A DNA stretch of 48,439 bases, from assembly GCF_004348665.1 (NCBI RefSeq), contig NZ_SMKM01000017.1, forward strand, positions 1-48,439, written 5' to 3'. Below are positions 1 through 9,385 of the stretch, one piece after another. The stretch is from Actinomadura sp. GC306 (GTDB lineage Bacteria; Actinomycetota; Actinomycetes; Streptosporangiales; Streptosporangiaceae). Under the pieces are notes generated by a model. That model ran no database searches. It saw nothing but the letters and a program-made list of their open reading frames with translations, and was not told where the DNA came from. How positions within the stretch are numbered: position 1 is the stretch's first letter; each line of letters opens with the position of its first letter. The translations under genes were made by a program, and so were the position numbers.

Positions 1-2967
1 GGGCGGGACGGGCTGGTCGGGCCCGTACTCGGAGACCAGCGACTCGACCTCCAGGCCGAACTCGTCCAGGGCCCGCTGCTCGTACTGCTCCAGCCGGAGG
101 CGCTGCTCGGCGCGGGCGACCTCGTTGCCGTGGACGACGTTGACGAGCCGTTCGAGTGTCGCCGACAGCTCGCGGACCTGGGTGCGGACGACCTTCAGTT
201 CGGCTTCGCGGGCGGCCTTGGCCTGTTCGGCTGCCTCACGCCGGCGGACGGCCGCGGCCAGGGAGTGCTCGATGCGTTCCAGGGCCGTGCGGGCGCCCCG
301 GTGGACGGCCTTGGCGACCCTGGCCTGCTCTTCGCGGTGGGCGCGGCGCTGGGCGGCGCGGGCGCGTTCCTCGCGTTCGCGGCGGGCGCCGCGTTCGAGG
401 GAGTCGGCGCGTCCGGCGATGGCCTGGACGCGCTCCTCCGCCGTGCGGACCGACAGGCGCGCCTCCATCTCGGCGGAGCGGAGTTCCCGGCAGCGGGCGT
501 CCAGCTCTTCGCGGGCGTCGGTGTCGTGGCCGGCCTCTTCGGCGACCTCCGCGGCCTCCTCCGATTCGGCGAGCCGCATCGCCAGTTCCTCGGCCGCCTC
601 GGTATCGCGCTCCAGGGACTCGCCGGCCGCGTCGAGGGCCTTGGTGAGCCGCTCGGCCTCGCCCCGGGCGGCGCGGACGCCGGCCTCCAGGCGGGCGGCG
701 CGCTGGGCCTCCTGGGCGGCCCGCGCGTCGAACTCGCGCAGGCGAGCGCGGACCCGGTCGAGCTGCGCCTGTGCGTTGTTGACTCCTGACTGGGCCTCGC
801 CTGCGGCGGCCTCCGCGGCCTCGACCGCCATCTGAGCCGCGTGTTCCCGTTCCACGGCGGTCGCGAGTTCGCCGGCCGCGGCGCCGGCCGCCGTCTCGGC
901 AACGGCCAGGTCTTCGGTGGCCTCGTCCAGCGTGGCGCGCATCTGCAGGAGGCTTTGTGCTCCGCCCGCTGCGCCACCTTGTGCCCAGTGCGCGCCGATG
1001 AGGTCGCCGTCGCGGGTGACGGCGCGCAGGGACGGTTCCGTGCGGATCAGTGCGGTGGCCGACGGGACGTCGTCCACCACGGCCACGTTGTGCAGGAGGT
1101 GCTCGATGGCGGGGCGCACGCCGTCCGGCACGGTGACGGCGTCGGCCGCGTAGTCGACGCCGGGGAGCCGGCCGGGTGCGGTGGCCGCTCCGCCGCCGAC
1201 GAGCAGCCCGGCCCGTCCGGAGTCGCGGGAGCGCAGCAGCGCCAGTGCGGCCTCGGCCGTGTCGAGGGAGCCGACCGCGATGGCCTCGGCCGCGTTGCCG
1301 AGCGCGGCGGCGATCGCGGTCTCGTAGCCGGGCCGGACGGTCAGCAGCGACGCGACCGTGCCGAGGACGCCGTCGAGCGAGCCGTCGGCGCCCGCGGCCA
1401 GCAGGGCCTCCCCGCCGTCGGCGGCGCTGGCCAGCGTCAGGCCGAGCGCCTCGATGCGGGCCTGCAGCGCCGCGACCTTCTTCTGCGCGGCCTGGTCCGC
1501 CGACCGTGCCGCGCCCACGGCCGAGCGGGCCTCCTTGAGGGCGCGGCGCGGGCCGTCCAGCGCGGCGCGCGCCGACTCGGCGGCGTCCTTGGCCGTCGCG
1601 AGAGCCTCCTGGGCCGTTTCGTGCTCGGCGGCGAGCTCCGGGTCCTCGACGACCTCGGCCTCGAACGCCTCGAACTCGGCCCGCGCGGACTCGGCGCGCT
1701 GCTCGGCCTCCTCGCGCGCCTCCGCGAGCCGGCCGATCTCCGAGCGCCCGGCGGCGGCCTTGCTGCGCAGCGCCTCGACGCGGCCGCGCAGCCGGGCGAG
1801 CTCCTCGCGCCGGTCGGCGGCGGCGCGGGCGGCGGCCTGCAGCCGCCGTTCCTCCGCGGCCAGCGCCTCCTCGGCGCCCGACCGCTCGTCGACGGCGGTG
1901 GAGAGGCGGTCCTGCGCCTCCTCCAGCGCCGCCCGGAGCATCTCCTCCTGCTCGCGGATCTCCGCGGCCTCGCGCTCCATGTCCTCGGGGTCGCGGCCGC
2001 GGCGCTCCTCCTCCCGCGCCTCGGCGGCGTTGCGGTGCCGCTCGGCCGCGAGGTCGGCGACGCCCCGCAGCCGCTCCTTCAGCGCCGAGAGCTGGAACCA
2101 GGTGTCCTGCACCTGCGCGAGCCTGGGCGCCTGCTCGGCCTCCTCGGCCTCCAGGACGCCCTCGCGCTCCTGCGCCTCGGCCAGCGCCCGCTCGGTCTCG
2201 GTGCGGCGCTCCCGGATCGCGGCCTCGTCGGCGGCCTCCTGCTCCAGCCTCGTCCGCAGCGTGACCAGGTCGTCGGCCAGCAGCCGCAGCCGGGCGTCGC
2301 GCAGATCGGCCTGGATGACGGCGGCACGGCGGGCGATCTCGGCCTGCTTGCCCAGGGGCTTCAGCTGGCGCCGCAGCTCGCCGGTGAGGTCCTGGACGCG
2401 GGTGAGATTGCCCTGCATCGCGTCGAGCTTGCGGAGCGCCTTCTCCTTGCGCTTGCGGTGCTTGAGGACGCCGGCCGCCTCTTCGATCACCGCGCGGCGC
2501 CCCTCCGGGCCGGAGTGCAGGACGCGGTCGAGCTGCCCCTGCCCGATGATGACGTGCATCTCGCGGCCGATGCCGGAGTCGGACAGCAGCTCCTGGATGT
2601 CGAGCAGCCGGCAGGAGTCGCCGTTGATCGCGTACTCGCTGCTGCCGGACCGGAACATCAGCCGGCTGATCGTCACCTCGGTGTAGTCGATCGGGAGGGC
2701 GCCGTCGGTGTTGTCGATCGTCAGCACGACCTCCGCCCGGCCGAGCGGCGCCCGGCTGGCGGTTCCGGCGAAGATGACGTCCTCCATCTTGCCGCCGCGC
2801 AGGGACTTGGCGCCCTGCTCCCCCATGACCCAGGCCAGGGCGTCCACGACGTTGGACTTGCCCGAGCCGTTCGGCCCGACGACGGCGGTGATGCCCGGCT
2901 CGAACTTCAGCGTGGTGGACGACGCGAAGGACTTGAAGCCGCGCAGCGTCAGATTCTTCAAGTACAC
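1..2967 (-). CDS. smc: Chromosome segregation/condensation ATPase SMC (3' end outside window)
   Basis: SMC forms the ATP-driven ring that compacts and segregates chromosomes with ScpA and ScpB. The protein opens VYLKNLTLRGFKSFASS, the usual SMC start, and has a Walker A motif GPNGSGKS at residues 31-38. Long heptad-rich coiled coils flank a hinge at roughly residues 515-690. The window ends after 989 codons, so the C-terminal coiled coil end, signature motif and Walker B are missing. The start is a GTG with GGAGGA ten bases upstream. A TATAAC box lies about 130 bases further upstream. Confident call; only the exact start is uncertain. Confidence 0.96.
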   Translation of the reverse strand, partial: MYLKNLTLRGFKSFASSTTLKFEPGITAVVGPNGSGKSNVVDALAWVMGEQGAKSLRGGKMEDVIFAGTASRAPLGRAEVVLTIDNTDGALPIDYTEVTISRLMFRSGSSEYAINGDSCRLLDIQELLSDSGIGREMHVIIGQGQLDRVLHSGPEGRRAVIEEAAGVLKHRKRKEKALRKLDAMQGNLTRVQDLTGELRRQLKPLGKQAEIARRAAVIQADLRDARLRLLADDLVTLRTRLEQEAADEAAIRERRTETERALAEAQEREGVLEAEEAEQAPRLAQVQDTWFQLSALKERLRGVADLAAERHRNAAEAREEERRGRDPEDMEREAAEIREQEEMLRAALEEAQDRLSTAVDERSGAEEALAAEERRLQAAARAAADRREELARLRGRVEALRSKAAAGRSEIGRLAEAREEAEQRAESARAEFEAFEAEVVEDPELAAEHETAQEALATAKDAAESARAALDGPRRALKEARSAVGAARSADQAAQKKVAALQARIEALGLTLASAADGGEALLAAGADGSLDGVLGTVASLLTVRPGYETAIAAALGNAAEAIAVGSLDTAEAALALLRSRDSGRAGLLVGGGAATAPGRLPGVDYAADAVTVPDGVRPAIEHLLHNVAVVDDVPSATALIRTEPSLRAVTRDGDLIGAHWAQGGAAGGAQSLLQMRATLDEATEDLAVAETAAGAAAGELATAVEREHAAQMAVEAAEAAAGEAQSGVNNAQAQLDRVRARLREFDARAAQEAQRAARLEAGVRAARGEAERLTKALDAAGESLERDTEAAEELAMRLAESEEAAEVAEEAGHDTDAREELDARCRELRSAEMEARLSVRTAEERVQAIAGRADSLERGARREREERARAAQRRAHREEQARVAKAVHRGARTALERIEHSLAAAVRRREAAEQAKAAREAELKVVRTQVRELSATLERLVNVVHGNEVARAEQRLRLEQYEQRALDEFGLEVESLVSEYGPDQPVPP

Positions 2968-3618
2968 GCGCTCGCCGTCCTCCTGGAGTGTCCCTCGGCA
3001 CCGCCCGGGGCCACCGGCGCGGCTCCGGCGCCTCGCCCCCCACCCGTGGCCCTACCAGGCGCGCCGACATCTCGGACGGGGGCGGGCGACGCCGTGTTCG
3101 TTATACATCGGCCGCGCCCGGACCATGGCCGGGACGCGCGGACGGCGACCCGGATTCGGGTCACGACGGCCATGAACCACCGGATGCCCCAAACCCGGAC
3201 AATTGCCTCAGATGTCATGGATTCGGACAGGGCGAATATGTACTGAAGCTTGGCCGAATCCTGACCGTCCCGCACGCACCAGCCCGAGGGTAACACTGCG
3301 GTAGGGTGCGGCTCCCGGCTTCACCGTCACGGACGGTGGCAATGGGGCTGGCCGAACCCGGTGAAAGGGCCGCGCCGCCGCGGGCGCAGGCCGGCCTCGG
3401 CGGACGCGAGCGCGGCCGGAGGCAGGGTGCGGCGGAAGCGGGTAAGCCGGTCGCGCCACGGGACCCCGTAACGGGCGGGAGCGAGGCGGCGATCGCCGGC
3501 GGTGCCCGCTGTGATGGGAGCTCTGCGGCCCCACCGGCAGGGACACCGCGGCGGGTGACTGCTTCTCAACGCAACAGGGACGCCAGGTGACGGCGCCCCT
3601 GCTCAGGAAAGGCGCCGA
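2968..3618. other. 651-bp gene-free region upstream of smc
   Basis: No reading frame here has convincing codon bias, a ribosome binding site or a recognisable product. About 3300-3610 is extremely GC-rich and full of short inverted repeats, ending in a hairpin with arms near 3594-3600 and 3623-3629 region sequence GGCGCC. Plus-strand fragments such as AACCCGGTGAAAG and CCGCTGTGATGGGAGC loosely recall cobalamin riboswitch pieces, but they are not in the right order and no plus-strand gene follows. It may encode a structured RNA; function not known. Confidence 0.3.
3100..3105 (-). promoter_or_regulatory. Possible -10 box for smc
   Basis: Read on the minus strand the sequence is TATAAC, the best -10 match between smc and the next gene. 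No good -35 hexamer is visible at 16-18 bases. The 5' leader would be about 125 nt. Confidence 0.3.
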
Positions 3619-3816
3619 TCAGGTCAGCGCCGGTTCACGGTCCTTCACCGCAAGGGACATCACATCGTCGTCCGGCGCCGTCGCCAGCGCGTCGTTCTCT
3701 GCCTGAAGCCGTACGAGCTCGGCTTCCAGATCACGTACGCGCTGTTGAAGGCGCCGCATCTCCGCGACCATCCGGGGGTCGGGACCGCCGACGTGGCCGA
3801 GTAGAGCCTTCGCCAT
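3619..3816 (-). CDS. Small conserved actinobacterial coiled-coil protein (65 aa)
   Basis: A 65-residue protein with a charged helix RRLQQRVRDLEAELVRLQAE whose leucine and valine heptads predict a short parallel coiled coil or leucine zipper, then a loose acidic tail. The start ATG has GGAGGA nine bases upstream. I recall similar short proteins beginning MAKALLG in Streptomyces, with no known function. It is convergent with nothing and is followed by a 650-bp gap before smc, so it is probably monocistronic. Confidence 0.75.
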   Translation of the reverse strand: MAKALLGHVGGPDPRMVAEMRRLQQRVRDLEAELVRLQAENDALATAPDDDVMSLAVKDREPALT

Positions 3817-3900
3817 GACTAAGGGTCCTCCACGCTGAGTAACCAGCAGGGATCGCGCACGAGAAAGAACTGAAGTCGGTGCGCGTATCGTCTAGAGTCG

Positions 3901-3922
3901 CACCGGCCGGTGTCCTGGTCAA
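3901..3922 (-). promoter_or_regulatory. Palindrome and TTGACC box upstream of the coiled-coil gene
   Basis: Contains the perfect 12-bp palindrome CACCGGCCGGTG (3901-3912) next to a -35-like TTGACC on the minus strand (3917-3922). A -10 box at normal spacing is not clear; TAGACG lies 22 bases downstream. It could be a promoter with an operator in the spacer. Confidence 0.3.
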
Positions 3923-3994
3923 GACGCACATCACAGGCCGGTAACAACCTTCCTCTACTAGTTTAGCAGGTAAAAACCGGAACCCCCTACCCGG

Positions 3995-4303
3995 TCACCT
4001 CTCGTGGAAACCGGGACCCTCTCCGCGCGGCTCACTCCAGCGCTCCGCCACGCCCGTGACCTCGCCGGGCCTGGCGGGCGATCCGGCGGGCGGCTCGCCT
4101 TTCAGCAGGTCGAGAAGCATTTCGCAACGCGCACGGGGACCCTCCGCGACGACTTCGACGCGTCCGTCGGCGAGGTTGGTCGCGCTGCCGGCGAGGCCGA
4201 GCTCCAGCGCCCGGGCCCGCACCCACCAGCGGAACCCGACCCCCTGGACCCGCCCGCGCACCCAGGCCGTCAGCCGCACGGGCCCCGCGTCCCCGGTCTC
4301 CAT
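3995..4303 (-). CDS. acyP: Acylphosphatase
   Basis: Hydrolyses carboxyl-phosphate bonds of small acyl phosphates in the cytoplasm. The signature [11 protein letters not shown] spans residues 17-27, with catalytic Arg25 and Asn43 (ATN) in the expected places. At 102 residues it is slightly longer than the usual 90-95 because of a C-terminal extension. The ATG is preceded by GAGGAGGGG. It lies downstream of mutM on the same strand, as in Streptomyces, but 73 bases separate the two. Confidence 0.93.
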   Translation of the reverse strand: METGDAGPVRLTAWVRGRVQGVGFRWWVRARALELGLAGSATNLADGRVEVVAEGPRARCEMLLDLLKGEPPAGSPARPGEVTGVAERWSEPRGEGPGFHER

Positions 4304-4376
4304 CCGCGCCCCTCCTCGATCCCGCTCACCCGACGTGCTCGAAAGTAACTCTCCGCCGCCACCGCCGTACCCGCGG

Positions 4377-5273
4377 TCACCGCATGCGGCGCGGACGCGG
4401 CTGGCACACCGGGCAGCTGAAGGACGAACGGTTCATGAACTCGTCGCGGCGGATCGGCGTCCCGCAGCGGCGGCAGGGCTGGTCGCGCCGCCCGTAGGCG
4501 TCCAGCGACCGCTCGAAGTAGCCGCTGTCGCCGTTCACGTCCACGTAGAGGCTGTCGAACGAGGTCCCCCCGACGGCCAGGGCGGCCTCCATGACGTCCT
4601 GAGCGCCCTCCAGGACGCGCGCGGCCTCCGCCCGGGTCATCGTGTCGGTCGGCCGCGCCCAGTGCAGCCTGGCCCGCCACAGCGCCTCGTCGGCGTAGAT
4701 GTTGCCGACCCCGCTGATCAGCGACTGGTCCAGCAGGGCCCGCTTGATGCCGGTCTTCCGGCGGCGGAGGGCGCGGAAGAACGCTTCAGCGTCGAAGGCG
4801 TCCTCCAGCGGGTCGGCGGCGATGTGCACGATCGGCTCCGGGACGAGCCCCGGCCCCTTCCCGCCGCCGACCGCGTCGGGGACCAGGTCGGTGACCATGA
4901 GGTGCCCGAACGTCCGCTGGTCGACGAAGCGCAGGTCGCGGCCGCCGTCGGCGAAGGCGATCCGCACCCGCAGGTGCTTCTCGCGCTCCCGGTCCGGCTC
5001 GCCGACGAGCAGCTGCCCGCTCATCCCGAGGTGGGCGAGCACCGCCTCGTCCGCCGTGCCGTCCGGCGCGGTCAGCGGCAGCCACAGGTACTTGCCGCGG
5101 CGGCGCGGCGCCAGCACGGTCCGCCCGGCGAGGCGGCCGGCGAAGTCGGCCGGGCCCGGCGCGTGCCGCCGCACCGACCGGGGGTGCAGCACCTCGGCGG
5201 ACGCGATCGTGCGGCCGGTCGTCCAGCGGTCCAGGCCGCGCCGGACGACCTCGACCTCGGGCAGCTCAGGCAC
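4377..5273 (-). CDS. mutM: Formamidopyrimidine-DNA glycosylase (Fpg/MutM)
   Basis: Bifunctional glycosylase/AP lyase that removes 8-oxoguanine and formamidopyrimidines. The start GTG gives [14 protein letters not shown]; after removal of residue 1, Pro2 is the Schiff-base nucleophile and Glu3 is catalytic. The segment [22 protein letters not shown] is split here into GIKRALLDQ and [12 protein letters not shown], the helix-two-turn-helix region. A C-terminal zinc finger of form CxxC...CPVC is intact. Length 298 aa is typical. The start overlaps the rnc stop by 8 bases, so the two genes are translationally coupled. Confidence 0.96.
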   Translation of the reverse strand: MPELPEVEVVRRGLDRWTTGRTIASAEVLHPRSVRRHAPGPADFAGRLAGRTVLAPRRRGKYLWLPLTAPDGTADEAVLAHLGMSGQLLVGEPDREREKHLRVRIAFADGGRDLRFVDQRTFGHLMVTDLVPDAVGGGKGPGLVPEPIVHIAADPLEDAFDAEAFFRALRRRKTGIKRALLDQSLISGVGNIYADEALWRARLHWARPTDTMTRAEAARVLEGAQDVMEAALAVGGTSFDSLYVDVNGDSGYFERSLDAYGRRDQPCRRCGTPIRRDEFMNRSSFSCPVCQPRPRRMR

Positions 5274-6078
5274 CGGCCTGCGCCGCCTGCCCGGCCTCCC
5301 TGGCCTCCCCGGCCTCCCCGGCCTCCCCGGCCTGCTCGGCCTGCTCGCCCTGCGCGGTGGCCTCGCGCTCCACGACGATCCGGCGAATCTCGTTCCAGCC
5401 GGCCTCGGCCGCGTTCTGCTCGGCCTCCTTCTTGCTGCGGCCCTCACCGGACCCGTAGGTCGTCCCGCCGACGCGGACCGTGGCGCGGAACGTCTTCTGG
5501 TGGTCGGGGCCGCTCTCGGCGACGTGGTACTCGGGGACGCCGAGCTCCTCCACGGCGGTGAGCTCCTGCAGGGAGGTCTTCCAGTCCAGTCCGGCACCGA
5601 GGCCCGCGGAACGGTCGATCAGCACGTCGAACAGCCGGTGCACCAGGGCGGACGCCTCGTCCAGGCCGCGGTCCAGGTAGACCGCGCCGATCAGCGCCTC
5701 CAGCGTGTCGGCCAGTATCGACGCCTTGTCGCGGCCGCCGGTGCCCTCCTCGCCGCGGCCGAGCCGGATGTGGGCGCCGACGCCGAGGCCCCGCGCGACG
5801 CCCGCGAGGGCCCGCATGTTGACCACGGCGGCGCGCAGCTTGGCCAGCTGCCCCTCGGGCAGGTCGGGGTGGCCGCGGAACAGGGTGTCGGTGACGACGA
5901 GCCCCAGCACCGAGTCGCCGAGGAACTCAAGGCGCTCGTTGGTGGGGAGCCCGCCGTTCTCGTAGGCGTAGGAACGGTGGGTGAGTGCGCGTTCGAGCAG
6001 TTCGGCGTCGACGTCGACGCCGAGCGCGCGGGTCAGTTCCGCGCGGTCGGGCGCGGGGTCGTTCTTCTTGCCGCTCAC
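5266..6078 (-). CDS. rnc: Ribonuclease III
   Basis: Double-strand-specific endoribonuclease for rRNA and mRNA processing. The signature [14 protein letters not shown] carries the metal-binding acidic residues; a second acidic cluster is in [10 protein letters not shown] dsRNA-binding domain follows from about [11 protein letters not shown] to [12 protein letters not shown] place the start at GTG (VSGKKNDP), with GGAGGG just upstream, giving 270 aa; longer forms would start in a 282-bp region before it that holds no visible gene. The C-terminus ends in a low-complexity Glu-Ala-Gly tail absent from E. coli. Confidence 0.94.
   Translation of the reverse strand: MSGKKNDPAPDRAELTRALGVDVDAELLERALTHRSYAYENGGLPTNERLEFLGDSVLGLVVTDTLFRGHPDLPEGQLAKLRAAVVNMRALAGVARGLGVGAHIRLGRGEEGTGGRDKASILADTLEALIGAVYLDRGLDEASALVHRLFDVLIDRSAGLGAGLDWKTSLQELTAVEELGVPEYHVAESGPDHQKTFRATVRVGGTTYGSGEGRSKKEAEQNAAEAGWNEIRRIVVEREATAQGEQAEQAGEAGEAGEAREAGQAAQAGA
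5281..5345 (-). repeat. Imperfect 9-bp repeats encoding the Glu-Ala-Gly tail of RNase III
   Basis: Plus-strand units close to GGCCTCCCC recur about every 9 bases, giving [13 protein letters not shown] protein sequence. The array ends 8 bases before the mutM start codon. Copy number could vary by slippage without breaking the frame. Confidence 0.6.
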
Positions 6079-6360
6079 AGGGCCCTCCTCGCAGGCCGTG
6101 CACCGCGCGGGGCGCGGTCGCGTCTGTGGCGCGCGGCCTCGGGGGCCGGGACGGCGAGGACGCTCGGCGAGGGGAGGTCCGCGAAGACGAGGTGCGCGCC
6201 GGTCGGTGATCCCGGCGTGCACCACGGCTCCGGGCGCGCTCTCCGCGCCGGTCACCACGCCGACGTCGCGCGCCGGGTGGTCGGGGTGCCGGTCCTGCCG
6301 CACCGCAGGGGGCGGGCCGCGCCGTCCGCGCGGATCCGCCCCCCGTGATGCGAGAAGACC

Positions 6361-6540
6361 TCAGGACGACGGGGTGATGACCTGCCGCCGGTTGTAGGTG
6401 CCGCACGTCGCGCACGCGGTGTGGGGCAGCTTCGGGTCGCGGCACGTCGGGCACTCGACCAGGTTCGGCGCGGTGGCCTTCCACTGCGCACGCCGGTGCC
6501 GCGTGTTGCTGCGCGACTTCTTCCGCTTGGGGACGGCCAC
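6361..6540 (-). CDS. rpmF: 50S ribosomal protein L32
   Basis: A 59-residue basic protein starting [20 protein letters not shown], the L32 N-terminus. It retains a zinc ribbon: CPTC and later CATC. The GTG start has GCAGGAGGG upstream and lies one base after the stop of the DUF177 gene, the usual bacterial DUF177-rpmF pair. This is the only L32 in the window. Confidence 0.96.
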   Translation of the reverse strand: MAVPKRKKSRSNTRHRRAQWKATAPNLVECPTCRDPKLPHTACATCGTYNRRQVITPSS

Positions 6541-6541
6541 G

Positions 6542-7189
6542 TCAGCCCTCCTGCTTTCCTTCTCGTCGGTCGGATGAACCACGGGCGCCGGAGCTCCCGT
6601 CCCCCCGGCCGGGGGGAGCCGGCGCCAGGTCGCCGGCGAGATCCTGCAGTGCCGCCCACCGCGGGTCGGCGGCGTCGTGGCGGTGGTCCGGCCCGGCGTC
6701 CGCCAGCCGCACCCCGCACTCCGCGCACAGGCCCGGGCAGTCCTCCCGGCACAGCGGGGAGAGCGGCAGTGCGAGCACCACCGCGTCCCGCAGGACGGGC
6801 TCGAGGTCGATCAGGTCGCCCTCGAGGCGGAGCTCCTCGTCGTCGGCGTTCCCGCCGGAGCGGGTGTCGCCGTAGACGAACAGTTCCTGGAAGTCCGCCT
6901 CGAAGGTCGAGGCGATCGGGTCGAGGCAGCGGGCGCACTCCCCCCGCAGGGGGACCGTCGCCGTACCGGTGACCAGCACCCCTTCGAGTACCGCTTCGAG
7001 CCGGAGGTCCAGCTCGATCGCGGCACCCTCGGGGACGCCCACCATCTCGACGCCGAAGTCCTTCGGTGCCGGCACGGACAGGTGCTCCTCCCGCGACGAC
7101 CCGGGTTGCCTGCTCAGCGCCCGGGTGTCGAGCACGAGCGGTGCGTTGGGGTCGAGGCGAGTCAGCGGAATCCTGCTTTCGTGAGGCAT
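6542..7189 (-). CDS. DUF177/YceD family protein
   Basis: Member of the YceD/DUF177 family, encoded upstream of rpmF across bacteria and linked by that context (and by plant homologues) to 23S rRNA maturation. Cysteines in GECARCLDP and in [13 protein letters not shown] could bind zinc. The start at ATG ([13 protein letters not shown]) gives 215 aa; an in-frame extension upstream has no clear ribosome binding site. The C-terminal 40 residues are Gly/Ser/Arg-rich and probably disordered. Confidence 0.9.
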   Translation of the reverse strand: MPHESRIPLTRLDPNAPLVLDTRALSRQPGSSREEHLSVPAPKDFGVEMVGVPEGAAIELDLRLEAVLEGVLVTGTATVPLRGECARCLDPIASTFEADFQELFVYGDTRSGGNADDEELRLEGDLIDLEPVLRDAVVLALPLSPLCREDCPGLCAECGVRLADAGPDHRHDAADPRWAALQDLAGDLAPAPPGRGDGSSGARGSSDRREGKQEG

Positions 7190-7318
7190 GGAAGATCGGC
7201 GGCGGTCGATGGCCGATGTCACAGGATACCGAAGCATCGGGAGTGCCCCCAACTCGCGGCCCCTCCTCCGGCCCCTCCTCCGGCCGCCGCCCCCGGCGGC
7301 CTCACCGGGGACGGGCCG

Positions 7319-7798
7319 TCAGCCCTCCCGCAGGCGGTCCACCAGCCGGTCGTGCACGAGGTCCGGGACGAGGCCGGAGGCGTCGCCGCCGAACTTCACG
7401 ACCTCTTTCATCAGGCTCGACGAAAGGAACGCGTACTCCGGGTTCGTCGCCATGAAGAGCGTCTCGATACCGGCTATGCGGTGGTTCATCTGGGCCATCT
7501 GCAACTCGTACTCGTAGTCGCTGACGGCCCGGAGCCCGCGCACGATGACCGGGATGTCCTGCTCTTTGCAGTAGTCGACGGTGAGCCCGTAGAAGGTGTC
7601 CACCCGGACGTTGCCGTACTCCTTGGTGACCTCGGAGATCATGCCGGCCCGTTCGTCGACGGTGAACAGGCTCTTCTTGTTCTTGTTGATCAGCACGGCG
7701 ACGACCACCTCGTCGTAGAGACGGGAGGCGCGGCTGATGATGTCGAGATGCCCGTTGGTGACGGGGTCGAACGATCCCGGACAGACTGCACGGCGCAC
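7319..7798 (-). CDS. coaD: Phosphopantetheine adenylyltransferase
   Basis: Transfers AMP from ATP to 4'-phosphopantetheine, the penultimate step of CoA synthesis. The nucleotide-binding motif GSFDPVTNGH is at residues 8-17, and the C-terminal LSSSLMKEV segment matches the SSS-x-KE phosphate loop. The GTG start (VRRAVCPGSFD) gives 159 aa, the normal length, with AAGGGG upstream; longer in-frame starts would add an unusual Arg-rich extension. Confidence 0.95.
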   Translation of the reverse strand: MRRAVCPGSFDPVTNGHLDIISRASRLYDEVVVAVLINKNKKSLFTVDERAGMISEVTKEYGNVRVDTFYGLTVDYCKEQDIPVIVRGLRAVSDYEYELQMAQMNHRIAGIETLFMATNPEYAFLSSSLMKEVVKFGGDASGLVPDLVHDRLVDRLREG

Positions 7799-7900
7799 GG
7801 CGCGAACCCCTTCGGACCCGGTTTCTGACCTGCGGCGCGAACGTACCAAATCCCATTCTGCCTGCTTTCACCCGGGCTCGCCCGGAGCGCGGCACCGGCT

Positions 7901-9355
7901 TCACTCCTGGGTGAGCGCGTCGACGATCCGGGCGGCGATGGGGCCGGACTCGATGCCGTAGCCGGGGGCCTCGGTGAGCACCGCCACGGCGTACTCGGGG
8001 TCCTCGCGCGGGCCGAAGCCGATGAACCAGCGCTCGTTGTAAGAGGCGCCTTCGACGTCCGCAGTCCCGGTCTTGCCGCCGAGGATGGACGTGCCCCTCA
8101 GCGACTTGCCCGTCCCCCTCTGGACCACGGCCTCCATCATCTGCCGCATCTGCGCCGCCTGCTCGGAGCTCAGCGCCCGGGACATCCGGCGGGGCGAGAC
8201 GTCGTCCACGGTACGCCCGCCCGGGGCGCGGAACCTGTCGATGAGCCGGGGCCGCATGACCACCCCGTCATTGAGCACCGCGGCGGCGACCATGGCCATC
8301 TGCAGCGGCGTGGCGACCGTGCTGCCCTGGCCGATGGCGCCGAGCGCGCTGAGCGCCGCCTCGCCCGTCTCGGGGAAGGACGAGGCGGCGCTCAGCACGC
8401 CGTCCGCGTACTCGATGCGCTCGCCGAACCCGAAGTCGGCGGCCTTGGCGTGGACGGCGCCGTTGCCGGGCTGCTCCGCGCCCATGTAGGCGAACGTGGT
8501 GTTGCACGACTGCGCGAACGCCTCGAGGAGCGGGATGCGGGCGCGGTCGCACACCCCGCCGATGTCGGCCGCGTCGTTGTTGATCGCCTGCCCGGCGCCC
8601 GCCGGCCGGTAGCTGCGGCCCGCCCTGACCTCGGAGTCCGCGGTCGCCCCGGCCTCCAGCGCGGCCGCCGCGACCACGGCCTTGAACGTGGAGCCGGGCG
8701 GGAACAGCTCCTTCGCGGCCTTGTCGAGCAGCGGCTTGAGCGGCTGGGCGTTGAGCCGCTCGAACGCCGCCGTGGCCTTCTCCCCGTCGAGGGTGGACAC
8801 CTCGTTCGGGTCGTAGGCGGGCGTGGACGCCAGCACCCGGATCTCGCCGGTGCGGGCGTCCAGGACGACGGCCGCCGCCCGCCGCGCGCCGGAGCCGCGG
8901 AGCGCCTGGTAGGCGGCGCGCTGCGCCCGGACGTCGATGGCGGCCTCGACCGTCCCGCCCGGCAGCCGCTTGCCGAGGATCTTGTCGATGAGGTCGGCGG
9001 TGGCGAGCCGGCCGTCGGTCCCGTCGAGGAAGTGGTTGGCGGCCTCCTCCAGCCCGGTCTGGGAGAACACCGAGAAGTAGCCGGTGACCGGCGCGAAGAC
9101 GGGTCCCTCCAGGTAGCGGCGCCGGTAGCGCTCGTCGCCGGCCCGCTCCGACCAGGCGAGCCGGACGCCGTCCGCCACGATGGGCCCGCGGTGGATCTTG
9201 AAGCGGTCGTCCAGGCGGCGGGAGTTGAGCGTGGAGTCCTGCAGCTCCTGGGCCTGGAACCCCTGGACATAGGTGACGTTCGCCATGAGCGCGGTGAACA
9301 GCACCAAGGTGACGACCCAGGTACGGGTCAACGCACGGTCGATCCCGGGACGCAT
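7901..9355 (-). CDS. Penicillin-binding protein, PbpA/class B transpeptidase type
   Basis: Cell-wall D,D-transpeptidase with one N-terminal membrane segment (about residues 11-29) and an extracytoplasmic domain. All three penicilloyl-serine motifs are intact: STFK (Ser222-Lys225), SCN (283-285) and KTG (428-430). Length 484 aa and the LNSRRLDD...RGPI region fit actinobacterial PbpA, which normally sits beside ftsW and the Ser/Thr kinase genes. Here it lies between coaD and rsmD, so it may be an extra paralogue. The ATG follows a good GGAGGA. Confidence 0.92.
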   Translation of the reverse strand: MRPGIDRALTRTWVVTLVLFTALMANVTYVQGFQAQELQDSTLNSRRLDDRFKIHRGPIVADGVRLAWSERAGDERYRRRYLEGPVFAPVTGYFSVFSQTGLEEAANHFLDGTDGRLATADLIDKILGKRLPGGTVEAAIDVRAQRAAYQALRGSGARRAAAVVLDARTGEIRVLASTPAYDPNEVSTLDGEKATAAFERLNAQPLKPLLDKAAKELFPPGSTFKAVVAAAALEAGATADSEVRAGRSYRPAGAGQAINNDAADIGGVCDRARIPLLEAFAQSCNTTFAYMGAEQPGNGAVHAKAADFGFGERIEYADGVLSAASSFPETGEAALSALGAIGQGSTVATPLQMAMVAAAVLNDGVVMRPRLIDRFRAPGGRTVDDVSPRRMSRALSSEQAAQMRQMMEAVVQRGTGKSLRGTSILGGKTGTADVEGASYNERWFIGFGPREDPEYAVAVLTEAPGYGIESGPIAARIVDALTQE

Positions 9356-9385
9356 GCGGATCCTCCTACCCGAACCCCCGTGATC

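Noticed and set aside
236..3070. Long minus-strand frame of 944 codons
   Set aside because: Arg/Gly-rich out-of-frame shadow of smc.
3340..3610. Cobalamin riboswitch
   Set aside because: Single fragments look similar but conserved elements are out of order and there is no downstream gene.
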